Of a DNA stretch of 64,000 nt, positions 37,989-51,560 are shown piece by piece. The stretch is taken from NCBI GenBank assembly GCA_950106755.1, contig OX467082.1:18290001-18354000 (forward strand), in the 5' to 3' direction. Each line of letters begins with the position of its first letter. Position 1 is the stretch's first letter. The notes below the pieces were generated by a model. The model had not been told where the DNA came from and searched no databases. It was given only the letters and a program-made list of their open reading frames with translations. A program made the position numbers and the translations under genes. The stretch is from Climacium dendroides. Lineage: Eukaryota > Streptophyta > Bryopsida > Hypnales > Climaciaceae.

Positions 37989-40900
37989 AGTCGGGTTGAT
38001 GGAAAGGAGAGTGGTCTTGAAAATCCTAAAATCTAGGATGGTAGAGAATGGAAGGGACTTGAGTTCCATATCGAAAATCAAGTTGGTAATTGCTTCATGT
38101 AGACCGCCTGTGTCCGGTTCAAGATCGGGTCGGGTTTGGACATGCATACAAGGCCTAAGAAGTTTGCCACCAGCCTCGGCAATACCACTCTAAGTTTGCT
38201 GCACATGTCCAAATAAAAATGGCTCGACACCAACACCTTGTCACGATATAAGTTGTGTCGTTCCTTCCATCATTCCCACATTTGCTTGGCAATGAAGGGC
38301 TTTGTAGCATTTTACACTCATGTCAATTTGGTTAGCTTTGACCATGGCTTTAGTGGAAGATGTGGAGGCTAGTAAGAAGTGTGAGAAGAAAGGGAAGAAG
38401 TTAACAAGGACTTTTAAGAGGTGGTTGGTGCAGAGCATCTCGAATCTTTGAATGCATTGCTACATCTCACGAGGCAGCAAATGCCTTGCCACTTTTTTAT
38501 GCCATGGTCAAATGGAGTGCTACTAGTGATTGTGTTCTAAGCTCTTCTCGACCTTGAGATCTTCTCTACTCTAAATTCTTCTTGGCTTTTAATCTCAGAA
38601 GGACATTGAATTGTGACCAAAGGTAGTCACTTGAGATTTTTGAATCAATTGGTGCATTCCTCATTTCTACAATGATCTAGAAAGTCATCCATTAGACACT
38701 TTTTTGCCTCAATGTTTTGACAAGATCAGTGATTTTAGATATTATTGAAAAGTATTGAAAAGGGTGTCCAAAACTATACCCTTGGTTGGTAAGTTAGTGT
38801 TAAAAAGATTTAACTTGTAGATCTCACCAGTAAGTAGCTGTGGAAACTTACTATTTTTTAGTCACCTCCACTTCCAAGCTGACATCAGTTCGATGAGTGG
38901 TTCCATTCCTGTTCTTGCAGAAATTGCCAAAGCAACGAACAAGCAGTCAGTTACTATTTTGATTAGGTTGCACGATGAAACTATCTTTGTTTGTTAATTT
39001 ATTCCTTTACTTGACCAACATACTCAATTTTGGTGTGTGATTAAAGAGGATCCGCATTAGTCTATTCAATTGAACAACAAGGTAGATACTCGAAGACTAA
39101 TACTAATCAAATTCATTTATATGTACTGTATGATTATTCACTTCACCAATGAAACTATAAAATATATCTTCCAAGAAAAAGAAGAAAAAAAGAAAACAAA
39201 ACCCACCCTAAACCACAACCAAACACTAGAGTTAATCATAAAGTCCGGTCAATCAACGTGCATTACATTTTTAGGGCCCCTCACATGCATGAGATCTCAC
39301 AAAGTTGACCTCATAGGGTCAGCCTTGTGAGAATTATTGCTCATCGCTTTATGTCGAAAAAAGCCCTCCTTGTTGGGCCTCTCCCTTGACGAAAAGGTCT
39401 CCCTAGTTTATAGAAAGGGTGTCCTAGGAAGGTTTAACCCCTAAAGAACCATGTCTAGTTTGAGTTTGTATGGTTATAATTAAAAAAACAAATTGATACA
39501 ACTTATCAAAAGCTTGGCTTTTTGTTCAATGTAAAGCAAATTTCTAAAAGCTAAAAAAGGCCATGGATAGTTTAGAAGTTAACCCTGGAGCGTTTGGACT
39601 CTTCTCCAAAGTTGACGATTTGGAGAAAATCATTATAAAGTGCTATTTGGAAAAATATTTTAGAAGTGATATACAAAGGAAAGTTGTAGATTTTGAATTT
39701 TAGATTCCATCAGTACATTTAGATTCACCAATGCAATCACCAATAATTTTCTATAAAATTTGAAAGGGAAATTTCAAAATTCCTTCAAAATTTGATTACA
39801 AGCAAAATATTATCATTTTTTGAGCAAAACTTATTGGAATGGATTCAAAATGAGGTTTTCTTGATATGGTGATTTTTTGAAATTTTTGTGTTCTTTACAT
39901 CTATGACCTCATTTTTGCAAATCTAGTTTTGAACTAGAGTCAATGCAATTTGACCACTTGACACACTTCTGCATTTGTAATTTAAAAAAAAATGTATTTT
40001 AGTACCACCAAATCCAACCATTAGATAAGACAAGAACTTGATAAAGTATCACCATAAATTAGGATGACTTTCATCCAAGAAAGAACGATATAGAAACAAG
40101 AACTTCAATCTGTTCATCATCCAAAATATGGACGTCGGAGCGCTCCAAAGTCAATAAATAACTTTAGAGTGCCTCAAATGCATTTATATTGGTAAAAATT
40201 GTATAACCTACATTTTTTTCCCTTTCTTTCAATACATTTTGGTATCCTTCCTCAATATTTTTAAATAATTTATTTCAACTCTTATTGACATGAAAGAAGT
40301 CCTATACACTATTTAGTCACTTCGAGGAGGTTACGACAATGATTTTCCAAATGTGAAAATTTAATGAGCGAACATGATAAGTAGAATTGCAATTTTAGCT
40401 TTCACAAATAAATCTCCATTGCAAATGCCGATTAAATTGCTTAACATTTCCAAATATTCAAATTAAGAAAAGACTGCACCGTATATATTACACTCGACTA
40501 AATATTTTTTAACCTGTGGGAATAATGGATGGATGAAAACAATGGATGATTTTTCTGCTTCTGTGCGCATTCCGTCCTTCTTGTCGCGACTCCAACACAA
40601 GAGACAGAATAAGCAAGACGACAAGAAACAGTAGGCCGTGACGTCACGGTGCCCTAGTCTAGTCCAAATAGTAGGGTTGTCCAAATACTGTACTGTAGGT
40701 TGAAGACATGTATGAGGAGTGGAGGCCAACTGAAGCCCTTGCTACACCGAAAAGTAAAGTAGCCCAATGCTATTTTTCCAGAGTAGTTTGTGGACAGTTG
40801 CATGAGTGATTTGGGGAATGTTTAGCCCCATACTGTATGAACAAGGCCAGGCCAGAACAACCGTACGCGAAGGTCCGATTCGGCAGCCAGGCGCCGGAAA

Positions 40901-41100
40901 TGGAATTGCCACGTCAGATTCTGAAGGGTCCATGTCATGTCACCTCCCACCATTCACAAGATGACATGCGGCACTTTTCTACAAAATGATGGAATTGAAA
41001 ACGGTCCTATAAATAAAAGTGGGGCCTACAAGTGAATTCATCCCTGGAAAAGTGTTTTTCTTTTTTTTTAAATCACTCATGATGAAATTTGCAAGTTTTT
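37989..41100. other. Gene-free stretch with small GC-richer island
   Basis: No supported gene. About 40.5-41.0 kb is GC-richer and includes a 70-bp block (40901-40973) repeated at 51048-51113 that carries CCACGTCAG and TGTCACCTCCC-type sequence. The rest is AT-rich with chance ORFs. Confidence 0.4.
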
Positions 41101-41110
41101 AATTTGTATA

Positions 41111-41299
41111 GGAGAACCCTCTCTAAGTACACCCTCCATAAGTCAATAAACCCCTCTTAACCAATATTGTCGGACCAATCCTGGACTTGTCCCTATACAA
41201 CGGTTATGACTGAAAATGACCCTCTGTAAACAAATAAACCTCTCTAATACGAATCTTGTCAGATGGTCCCGAACCTATTGGTTAAAAGAGGTTCTACTG
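41111..41299. mobile_element. pogo/Emigrant-like MITE
   Basis: The right end is the complement of CAGTAGAACCTCTTTTAACC, the terminal sequence style of plant pogo-derived MITEs. The left end is a decayed match (GGAGAACCCTCTCTAAG). TA flanks both ends (41109-41110 and 41300-41301). Internal 'AATAAACCYCTCT' motifs recur. About 189 bp, non-coding. Confidence 0.6.
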
Positions 41300-41965
41300 T
41301 ATTTGCAATCAGAGGCCCTAAACTAGTAAGGTATGGTGAAAAATATAGAGTTAACACAACACAAAATAGTGGGGTTTTTTTACATTTACCTTGCAAAACA
41401 CATAATTCACCTTGTGGGGCTTTACTTTGTAGGATGGGTTTAGTGTCTTGTGATTTAAATTTTGACAAATCTAACCTTTATATAGGATATTATAGATAAA
41501 GATAGGTAAATCAAAATTTATAAGGAATGGAATTTCAGAAATTTATAGATTGGAAGAGGCTTCAAAACCTCATTGGTGAAGGATTCATAAACCTAACATT
41601 ACTAAAGTCCATGTAATTGTGGGATTTCAAAGTGGCAATTCATTGAATTGAATTTTACTTTAGATAACTAGAAGTACAATTGTAGTAGTATTTGCTTGTT
41701 GTACAAGAAAATGCAATATTCATCTTTGGTTTGTGAGAATTGGATAATAAACCCAAAATTGATGCCAAATTTTGGATGGAAATATATCAAGATGAAGACA
41801 TAACCATCTATGAAATTATGACAAGAAGTCGTGACATTGTAAACTTAATATAGTAGATGATCAAACTTTGGGGAACATGTGTCTTGTAGGTATGATGATG
41901 CCTTGTAGGTGTGATGATCCCAAAGTTTTCCAATGGTATACAACTTGCCTAATTTGGCATTCAAA

Positions 41966-42085
41966 ATTGACTTTGTAGGAATTTACCCAAATATTCATTA
42001 ATCCACTCAGCAAAAAATTGACTTTGTAGGAATTTACCCAAATATTCATTAATCCACTCAGCAAAAAATTGACTTGTAGGAATTA
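41966..42085. repeat. 51-bp tandem repeat, 2.3 copies
   Basis: The unit ATTGACTTTGTAGGAATTTA plus 31 bases recurs with a 51-bp period (starts at 41966, 42017 and 42068); the third copy is partial with one deleted T. Because 51 is a multiple of three, it leaves a repeated frame on the - strand that is not evidence of a gene. Confidence 0.9.
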
Positions 42086-43840
42086 AACGTTATAATCTTT
42101 CAATCCACATTCTAGTCAAATGGGATGAAATCTCTTCAACATATCTACAAAATAGTTTAATACACTTTAGATTGGTTGAAGTTCAAAAAAATATTTTTTA
42201 ATTTCAATTTGGTCCATACACTTAAAAATGGCAATTTTAACCTTTGCTCTTTAAAAATGTCCTTGCTCATTTAGGAGTTAACATGTGTACATCATGGATC
42301 TTTTAAAGGTTTCTTTGCAAATATTCTATAAATCAAAGAGCAGAAATCAAAACTTCTTAACTTAAAAATATATAGTTCAATTTTTTCATTTTAAATTCAT
42401 AGAAAAATAATTCTTCTTCAAAAAATTTACTAGTATTCAATTTTCAATTAGTTTGAGAAGGGACTTTGAATTTGAAGTCAACTTCCAAAAAAAATGTGAA
42501 GTTGAAATCTTTCTCTTTTTAATTTTCTTTTGTATCTTTTTTTTCTTACAAATTTTTATCATTATTATCTACATCTTCTAAATAATACATTATATTAAAA
42601 AAAACTACATAATAAAGTGCATAAGTAGTATACAACTATCCCCTCAAAATCACTTGGCAGCTTACTTGTACAAATATTGATACATACACGGTTGTAGAAT
42701 TTTAATAAGACTGGATACATATTCGTATGGTCCATTTGTACAAACATAAAGACACATACGTTTGTGGACTAAAATGTGGATTATTTCATATATTTTTGTT
42801 AAAAACTTGAATTTGTACTAGAATTTCAATTTTTAGATTTTGAAAAAATAATAAAAAAGACTAGCCTCAAGTGCCTCACTTTAATTTTAAGTCTTTGATA
42901 AATTAAGTGATTGTCTCCTAATAATATGGGACTCATTTAGGTAGTGTACAACTTTCTCTTAAAATTAGAAGGACATCTTGTATCCTATAGATGGTCAACT
43001 AAGGTTTGTGCATATTGAAGAATGGATGACTTTCATCCAATATTTTTTGTGCAACTTAATTGATGCTATATCCACATCTTTTAATTGAATCAAGATAATT
43101 TAGTTTTTATTTTAAGAATTTACATGGGTTAGTTTATTAAAAAAATGGTATTCTATCCGGTGAATTTTGATACTTTGAGATTTTTTTCCTCAAAACTTGA
43201 TTTTGACATTCAAAATGATTATTTTTGTTCTTGAGACAACATAACAAAATGAAGCTTGTGAAGTGTAGTTTCTACTCTACTTGAAAATTTCCAAAATTTC
43301 CTTTAAATAAACATTTTTAGAGAAGTTCAAAGCTAAAGATTACTATGTTTCTACATATGGAGTGATATGGGAAATTACTTTGGCCTGTAGTGTTCTATAT
43401 TGTAATGTACTTCTATTCAATAACATTAATTTTTTTTAATATGACTTGTATGTGATATGAATTTTCTTCATTTTTTCTTTAATTTATGGTAACTTGAAAA
43501 ACTCACAACAAATATTAGACATGCAAATTGTTTTTGAAAAATAAGACTAAAAACTTTCACTTATAAATAGCAAAGAAATGGAGGAGACATAGTGAGGGAC
43601 TTTCAAGTTTGACTACACACAATTATAAGCTCTATCCTGTAGGGGTTAACTCCTAAGTGCCCTAAGGGACCAAAAGTGTCCCCACATAGTCTATAAGTCC
43701 AATTTGAAGTGCTATAACTTTTGCATTTGATGTCCAAATTTAATCAAACTTGTTGGAAAATTTGCACTCTTTCTTGTAATTCGTGTGGGTAATTTTTTTA
43801 CATCATTAAATCCAAGATTTTCTGATTTTTTCAAAGTCAT
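42086..43840. other. AT-rich, nothing recognised
   Basis: Low-complexity AT-rich intergenic DNA. No gene, RNA gene or bounded element found. Confidence 0.4.
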
Positions 43841-43850
43841 TTGAAGTTCA

Positions 43851-44367
43851 CTACACTGAAATTGGTAAATAGTGTTGGCAACACTAATTGTCAACACTAA
43901 CACTAATTGTGATTTGCAAGGTTAGTGTTAGATGAAAATTATCCCATTCTAACACTATTTTAGCTCTATAGTAAATTACAGTTTTCTAGGAAAGGGACAG
44001 ATTTTCACGGCAGAAGGCAAAAATTACAATTTTGTAGAGAAAGGACAAATTTTCATGACGGGAGGATAAAATTACAGTTTTGGAGGGAAGGGACAGATTT
44101 TCGCAGCGGGAGGCAAAAATTGCAGTTTTCTTGGAAAGGGATAGATTTTCACGGCGGGAGGCAATAATTACAATTTTGTAGGGAAGAGACAGATTTTTAC
44201 GAGGGGGGGGCAAAAATTACAGTTTTGTAGGGAAGGGACAGATTTTTATGACAACAATTAAGTGCCCCAACACTATTTACACATAAGTTGAAAAATAGTG
44301 TTGGGGGTAAAAAGCAAGGAACAACACTAATTATCACCCAACACTATTTACCAATTTTAGTGTAGTT
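43851..44367. mobile_element. MITE carrying a 48-bp tandem array
   Basis: Left end CTACACTGAAATTGGTAAAT followed by AGTGTTGG; the right end is its inverted copy with one mismatch (28-bp TIR). Both sides are flanked by TTCA, a possible 4-bp target duplication. Between the ends lies a tandem array of about six 48-bp units (43979-44250) with blocks ACAGTTTT, GGGACAGATTTT and GGGAGGCAAAAATTA. No transposase. Superfamily uncertain. Confidence 0.75.
43979..44250. repeat. 48-bp tandem array, about 6 units
   Basis: Units of 48 bp, 80-90% alike by eye, inside the MITE above. The period is a multiple of three, so a repeated peptide frame appears on the - strand (43986-44213); it is a by-product of the array. 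Confidence 0.9.
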
Positions 44368-44369
44368 CA

Positions 44370-47300
44370 ATTTGAGTTCACCAAATTCCATTTTGATGGT
44401 TGTAATTTGGGGGCTTGTATCTCCTTCATCTAATGTTTATTTTCAATCAAATTTGTTGGTTTAGAATTTGCCTTGAAATCTAGTTTAGTTATTTTATAAA
44501 ATTTTCATGTCAATCCAAGTTATTTTGAATGTTTGGGAGCAATTCAAAGCTCAAAATCCAGACATCTTTGGATTACAATGAACTTCGGTGGCTTGTTTCT
44601 TCTTCATATGGTATCCATTTCTAATATTATTTTTGGAAACATTGCACATATTAGTTTAGTTTATGTGATTACCATTTCATATCAATCCAAGAAGTTATGA
44701 GTGTCTGAGGGGCATTTAGTAGAAGGAGGTGTAGCCTTTGTTTTGCTATTTTGTGACATTTCAAAGCCATTTTGTAGACATGAGTCATTTGAATGATATT
44801 TTCTTTCACCAATGTTGGTTTGGGATCAGTTTATAGTTTAAAGTTTTTCCATTTGAGTAGGTTTAGAAATTAAATTTCACTTTCAAATGTATAGCTAGGA
44901 AAATTTCAACACCCTTTTTCAATACCAAGAGATTGTAATCTTGCAATCTGTTTGGTCAAATGACTCCAAATTTGATTCATGTCATCTACAATACATACAC
45001 TACAAGATTGTACAATTGAGATCTCTATACCTCAGTGACATTTAGACCTATAACATTTCAAAAACAATGATGTTTTTAAACCTAAAATGGCCCTACACCT
45101 GTAGGAGTGGCCCATACTTTGACAGTACTTTCTTATGTGACCTAGAAGCATTACCATTGTAGGGTGGCCAAATTCTCACGATAAGCTGATGTTGCAATAA
45201 GACTTTGCAAACCCCAGGCACAATGACTCCAATTCCCCCAACGCCACACATCAAGATGACCTAGTTTGCGATGTGTAGGTTGAGAAGAGCTTAAGCATTT
45301 ACTAAAAAAAACAAAGAAAACACAAAAACCAAGGGAAAGCAATTAGTCTAGGACTCTCATCGTACATGGGAAGTTGTGGGGGAAAAAAATCAAAATTCGT
45401 CCGTGCTAAGTGATCCAAAGTCACTAAGGTAAGAACACATGTATTCAATCATTTAAGGGATTTTGCAATACATCACGAGCACTTTAAGGTGCAACAAATT
45501 TTTCCCATGTAGGAAGAAAGGAAATATGGGGATTGCAAATTTTTCATAATTTTATTCTCAAAATTGAAGTTAGTATGAATTTGAGTACTCATGACCTATA
45601 GCCAATGCCTTGAGACTCTTCCAATTCCAATCACTCAAGATCTACTTTCTGCTCACTACTTCCTACTTTCTTGCTCACTACTTTGGGACATGTGTCATTA
45701 CCTCATCAGTCCCAACTTTGAAAAAAAATCATTTGAAGCTTTAATTGGGAATGTGTTGTTAGCCTTGGTTGGAAATAGTGCACCCTACAAGTTGGCTATG
45801 GGTAGTAGTTGACAGTGGGTGCCTCTACCTTCAGATTGGGGATGCTCTACTCATTTCAACCTAAACCTAAACCTAAGTTTCCAAGTGCTAAGTTAACAAA
45901 TCAGTAATGATCTGTACCAATGTTGTGTACCCCAAGATTCTGCGGAGCATGGACACTTGCGTCAAATCCTTGTTGAGAACTGGACTCATTGGGTGGGTAA
46001 AGTACATCAATATTATTGGACCACTGTACTAATTTCATTCAAAGTCCATCACCCAGCCACATTAACATTGATCATTAGATGCATGTACATGCGAATTAAG
46101 CTAGGTTTTCTTGGTAATAGGCAATTAGTGGGGTCTTCAACTCTTCATGCTTAGATATTTCTCTTTTCTCTTTTCTTTTTCTTCTTCAGTTTGAAATGGA
46201 CGGACACTTAAAAAGAAAGAAAGAAAAAAAAAAGGCCAGGGTACAGACTACAGATCAGTCAGGGGCCCTGTGCAGGGTCTTGGGGAAGGGGGGTGGTCTG
46301 ATGAGAGTTTCCATCTCAAGGGAGGTCTAAGCTTGGAGCCTGCCAGAGCAGAACACTTGTTTAGAGTTACCTTACAGCACCAAATGTCATGAAATTCACT
46401 TTCTACAATAGAGTGAAGGTAGAATTACCCAATACCACCATTTACCCAATTTCGCTACCTACAAGTTCCTCCCATTTCTGTCACTGGCCCATCTTATTAC
46501 CACAATCTTACTAATTCATGATCATGATGGCAATGCATTGGGGAGCGGACACATCAACCCACACTTCAACAATGGTCTGATCATGCTTCAACAATGGTCT
46601 GATCGTGCTTCAACTATGGTCTGATCATGCTTCAACAAGGGTCTACTCACAGTTTTACATTTTTGATTTGAAAAATCACAAAAAATTCAATTCTTGTCGA
46701 AATGTCTTCATTCTTTTTGCAATTGACTTCTCTTAAACAATTCAATGCAAAGTACCTAGATTGCAAATCTGTATAGTAATGGGTAGTTCTACCTTAATCA
46801 TAAAGTGTGTGCAATGTGGGAGTTGGAGTTTGAGAAAATCATAAGATGAAACTCCTTTGAGCACCAGAAGTAGGGGAGGCAACCCATTTCTGACCACATA
46901 AATGGATATGCAAGGCAGGTTTCTTTAAGGGGGGAAATTTTCCCATGTGCAAAAATAGAGTTCAAAAGGTTTTCATAATTTTTTAAATTTTTAATTCTGT
47001 AAACAAAATTACTATGAATTTTTTAGCTGCAAATTCCATGCGACCCATGCTGGTCATATAAGCTTGGACCTTCCTAGTGTACATGCTTACTAATAAAAGA
47101 TATTTGGTACATTTCTTGTTTCTTCTTGTCTGAACATAAGATGTTTATTTGGTTCCATTTACATGAGATGTTTATTTGGTTAAAAACAATTCTTTTTTGG
47201 TACATTTTTTATCAAACACAAATCTATAAATGAAAGTCATTGTTGAAGTTATACCATGGACTTTGACATTTGTGAGATCATGTGTGTTTTTACCAATTCT

Positions 47301-49000
47301 AATTACACATAGAGTAAATTGGTCATTAACCACGCCCATCTAAGAACCACACAACAATTGTCACCAATTATCACACAATAATTGCACGATTCAACTACCA
47401 ATTCATGATGGGAACAAAATTTTGTATCATTGCCCAAAGAATGCACATTGTGCAGTGAAGGGGCACAAGGAATTTTTGACTGGATTTCAAGAGCATTACC
47501 TTCAAATTGCAAAAAAAATTGTAGGGAGAAATCTTTTGTTTTTAGAAGGTGAATCTTAATATGATATTTAATAATCACACCAAATTTCAAAACATATAAG
47601 CCTCTTTATTTATGTGGAGAAAGACTTGAATTTTGTCAATATGATAATTGGCAAGTTTACTATGATTGAAAAAAGAATATGATCAAGAAAGATTAAGGTA
47701 CTAGAAATAATATGCATGGTACAACTTGATTTACACTTATCATTGAATCCATTGAATTTCTCATAATAAAAAATTCCATATCTTTTTTTAGAATAGAACT
47801 AAAAATATAAATTTAAAAAAAGATAAAAATAAGAAATATTTTCTCTAATTGTGTGTTTAGTTTTGTGATTATTTTCAATTCTTTACTCCAACCCCAATTA
47901 ATCTCTAAAATTGTGTTATCATTGTCACTATCATTAAAAAGTTAAAAAGTTCCAAAAATTATAGTGACCTTCATAAAATTGGCAATTTTTTGATGATACT
48001 AACAATGATAATTTACTTTGTGGGGATTTGTTGGATCAATTATGTGCATTCAGAACTTTAGTCTTTGGACAAAAGAATTGAACCTAAAAACACATTATAT
48101 TGCTATGAAATATAAATTGAATGTATTGCCAATTCAACAAATATTTTAATTTCAAATACAAGGGCATTAAGACGTAACAATGGTCCATATTGCAACCTAT
48201 ACTCTCTCTCTACAATGGATAATGTTATCCCATGCTCTCAAATCCCAAAAAAATTCAAATATTGTGAGAACCAACATCATTTGCATGTTTGTCAAACTAT
48301 TGATATTTTAAATTCTATATATGTCAATTTCCTTTATTTTTGTGTAAAAAAAATGTGAAATGATGTATATCAACATTCCAAGGCATAAAACATTTTTTGG
48401 AGTTCTTACAAAAAATTGGCAAAAGATAAAGTAATCCCAAATCACGTTGAACAAAATTGAATTTTAGGCATGGCTAACTTTGAAATTGATTTTTTTTCAA
48501 ATGACAACTAATTTTTTCTTCAAATTTCCACAGTAGCGTGTAGTATGTTGCATACTACAACTTTTGTTTATCTACTTTTAAACTTTGTCCATTGATGCTT
48601 ATAGAATGGTTTATTGAATGAAAATGTTACAAATTTGTACTCAATTCCATTCATCACTATATTAGTAGATGATATGCATGTAAGGAAAAATGAATAAAAT
48701 CATCCATGTAACTATAAAGTTATCTATTAGTAGCAACATTAATATAGTTATTTTAAAAATCAATACTTTTCAGAGGGGTTTGAGAATTTCATCTATTTTG
48801 TGTTTTTATAATAAGTGTTTAGGTAGTGACTGCCAAAACAAAATAAAATTTTAAAAAAATATTCAAACTTTTTTTTGGATGTAGTATATATTATTAGTCT
48901 ACTTCAAATTTTATTAAACACTTGAATGGGGATTTTAAAATCATAGTTAAAGTAAGGGAATTAAAATTATTCCAATCTCCTCTTTATAAATCATCACAAA
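44370..49000. other. Gene-free AT-rich stretch
   Basis: No supported gene. A 22-bp tandem repeat (CTTCAACAATGGTCTGATCA plus 2, about four copies) lies at about 46564-46645. A small GC-richer segment at 46.2-46.6 kb has no recognisable content. Confidence 0.45.
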
Positions 49001-49033
49001 ACTCTCAACATGTTGAAAGAGGGTTGCTACTAT

Positions 49034-49154
49034 GTTAGCTTAGGATCATGAGCCTATGAGTCTAAACACATATGTTATAGGTGTTTATGTTATAAGCACC
49101 TTCAATGGTTGTAAGATATCTATTTACAAGTGGGCTCGCGGCTCATATGCTAAC
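49034..49154. mobile_element. TIR repeat family M2, copy 2
   Basis: Shorter relative of 34405-34637: the left end begins GTTAGC with ATGAGCC following, and the right end GGCTCATATGCTAAC is the inverted counterpart. Shared internal 'ATATGTTATAGG' and 'CACCTTCAATG'. Confidence 0.5.
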
Positions 49155-50031
49155 ATTTCTATTTTCATAGACTAACATCGTTGCATGTTGAGACATCATC
49201 TATTGAGTTACATTTATTAATAATTAGCTTAGTTGTTGCTTTGTTCTAAACCTCATAGAATTTGAAATTAAAAGAATATTTGATTAGAGTCATTGAAAAC
49301 ATATGCATGTACATCGGAAAGATTAGATAGTTGGTTGATTAATAAGACACCACATCCTTCTCATTAAATCACTCATTTATACAATTTTGCATGGTATAAT
49401 TTCCAAGTTATATTTGCTATTGAATTTGCATGGAAAGATTCTACTAGATAAGTATTCGTTGAAGTAGTAAGCAGCAAAAAAGGAGTATAAAATAAAGTAT
49501 AAGTTTAGTAGAAGATGTACTTTCAATGAATTTGAATTAGAATATTTACAAACCTTGTCAAATATACATATAATATAAAAAGCCCTTTGAATTTGGGAGG
49601 AATTGAGGATCAAGCATAGGGAATTTTATGTTAGATTGGAAAAAATCTTATGAAATATGTAAATGATATATGTTCAAACATCTTAAAGTATGGACACAAA
49701 GACTCCATTTTGTAGAATCTACTTTCAAATAGAAAGACCATGATAACATTCCTAACAAATTAAATTTTCATCCATGCTATTCTTTATCCTACACTTTTTT
49801 TGAGAGAGAGTTTACTTGTTTAAATCTCTCAAAATACAAAACCAATGTATTTTTTTCTTTCACACATGAATATAGCAAGAAATGATCAACAATTACCTAA
49901 TATTCAACTTCTAGATATGAACACCTAAGATATTCTAGCAAAAAAAAAGATCATGCGAGATCAAAGCTACAATATTTAAGAACATAGTGCTCCAAGCCTT
50001 CTTTGTGTTAGTGTTATATATACATATATAA

Positions 50032-50137
50032 AAGGTAGGAATACCATAAACAATGCTAATCTATAAAACGTTTCAATGTATAAATGATAAGAACAAGTAC
50101 ATTGAAACCCTCACATTGTTTATGTTATTCCTACCTT
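50032..50137. mobile_element. 106-bp foldback MITE
   Basis: Left arm AAGGTAGGAATACCATAAAC, then AATG and TTTCAATGTA, is mirrored by the right arm TACATTGAAA ... GTTTATGTTATTCCTACCTT, separated by a loop of about 20 bp. Flanked by AT-rich DNA; target duplication not clear. Confidence 0.65.
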
Positions 50138-51309
50138 AAATATATCACATTCAACAAATTCTAGACCAACCTTAGAACATGGCCACTATCACATGCTCAA
50201 GGTCTGACACTCTTCAAACGTGGATGAAAAGTAGTATGGACCCTTCACAATATTCTCTTGACACTTGATCCTAGCATGTCAATGAACAACCCTTGAAATC
50301 ACTCATTCATCTTACCTTTAGTTGCTTTATCCTTTATTCTATGTGATGAGTGGTCATTTGATTGTTTATGGGTTATGTTTAGTGAGCAACGGTGAGGGAC
50401 AAGGAAATTGAAGGCCCTTCAAAATTACCGTAGATGGAAAATTTGAGTGTAGCAAGTTGGGTGTGTTACAATGGCCATGCTCTTATTCCAAGAAATGGAT
50501 CAAACTCTCTATTACTCCTTTTTATTTTTATTTTTTGAAATATCCTCCTTCCCAGTTTCCTCCCAGTTTCTTGAGTGCCACCAAATGGGGAGGGAAGCCC
50601 TAGCCCGATAATTTTTATTTTGTTTTGCAGAATTATCGTTTTCTATCCTTGGTGCATTTTTCCTGGGGCTTGATTTTGGGACTGACTAGGCTATGAATGA
50701 AGAGGCCCATGAACTGGAATCCAGGGGGGATGTACTTCACTCATGTGTGCTTGGTGTGATACCTTCCTTCCTAGTTCATTGCAATGGGGTGGCCCTTGAA
50801 ATTAGGCGACTGAGGCCATGGAAATCTAAACTGAGGCAGACATTGGCACAACTGAAGTGAAGGCCATTGGGAGCCTTGATCCATCATGGAATGAGCGTGA
50901 TTAGCCCCCAGCAAGGCAAGGATGGAAGGAGTGTTCTTGGCCCAACTCCATCATGCCAACACTAAAATTTCCAGTCACATGTTTTCCCAACTTGCTAATT
51001 CTGTCAATGCCCCCGGACGTTGATGCAGCACACATATAGCCAAAACTGGATTGCCATGTCAGATTCTCAGGGGTCCACGTCACCTCACACCATTCACAAG
51101 GTGACAGGTGGCCCCCCCTTTTTTTCCTTTCCAAAATTGATGTACATCGTGCCAAATCTAACCTTCATGTACGGTACCATGTTCTCCCAGTGAAAATCAT
51201 CAAAATATCTAAAGTGATTCCCTTCAAATCACCACTTTTTGTTGCCATGTTTAGTTGTTGTTATTAGATTGGTTAAATTTGTATATTTTCTTATTGGCAA
51301 GTGAAAGGA

Positions 51310-51560
51310 AAGGAGGTTCCAAAGCATAAAAGAATATGGCATTTAGATATTGTGTGTAAAGTTAGGAAGGGTCCAAGTTTTTTTGGATGGAGGTTCTAAA
51401 ATCGTTTCTTTTACATGGATACATATTGATTTTGGAGATGTACACCGACAGAGAGATGATGGTGGTTTTAAGCAAAGTGTGATTTTGGGTGTACCCACCT
51501 TACTTGGGACCCAATTTGAATTGTATTTTGATCTCTTTGTGCAAATACTTGGTTTTGTTT
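51310..51560. repeat. Dispersed repeat family R2, copy 2
   Basis: Relative of 8085-8340, same orientation. An open frame on the + strand crosses it but begins at a non-ATG codon and matches no family I know. It may be the remnant of an unrecognised transposon coding region. Confidence 0.45.

Noticed and set aside
41861..42064. Frame with repeated 17-residue peptide on the - strand
   Set aside because: By-product of a 51-bp tandem duplication in non-coding DNA.
43986..44213. Frame with 16-residue peptide repeats on the - strand
   Set aside because: By-product of the 48-bp array inside a MITE.
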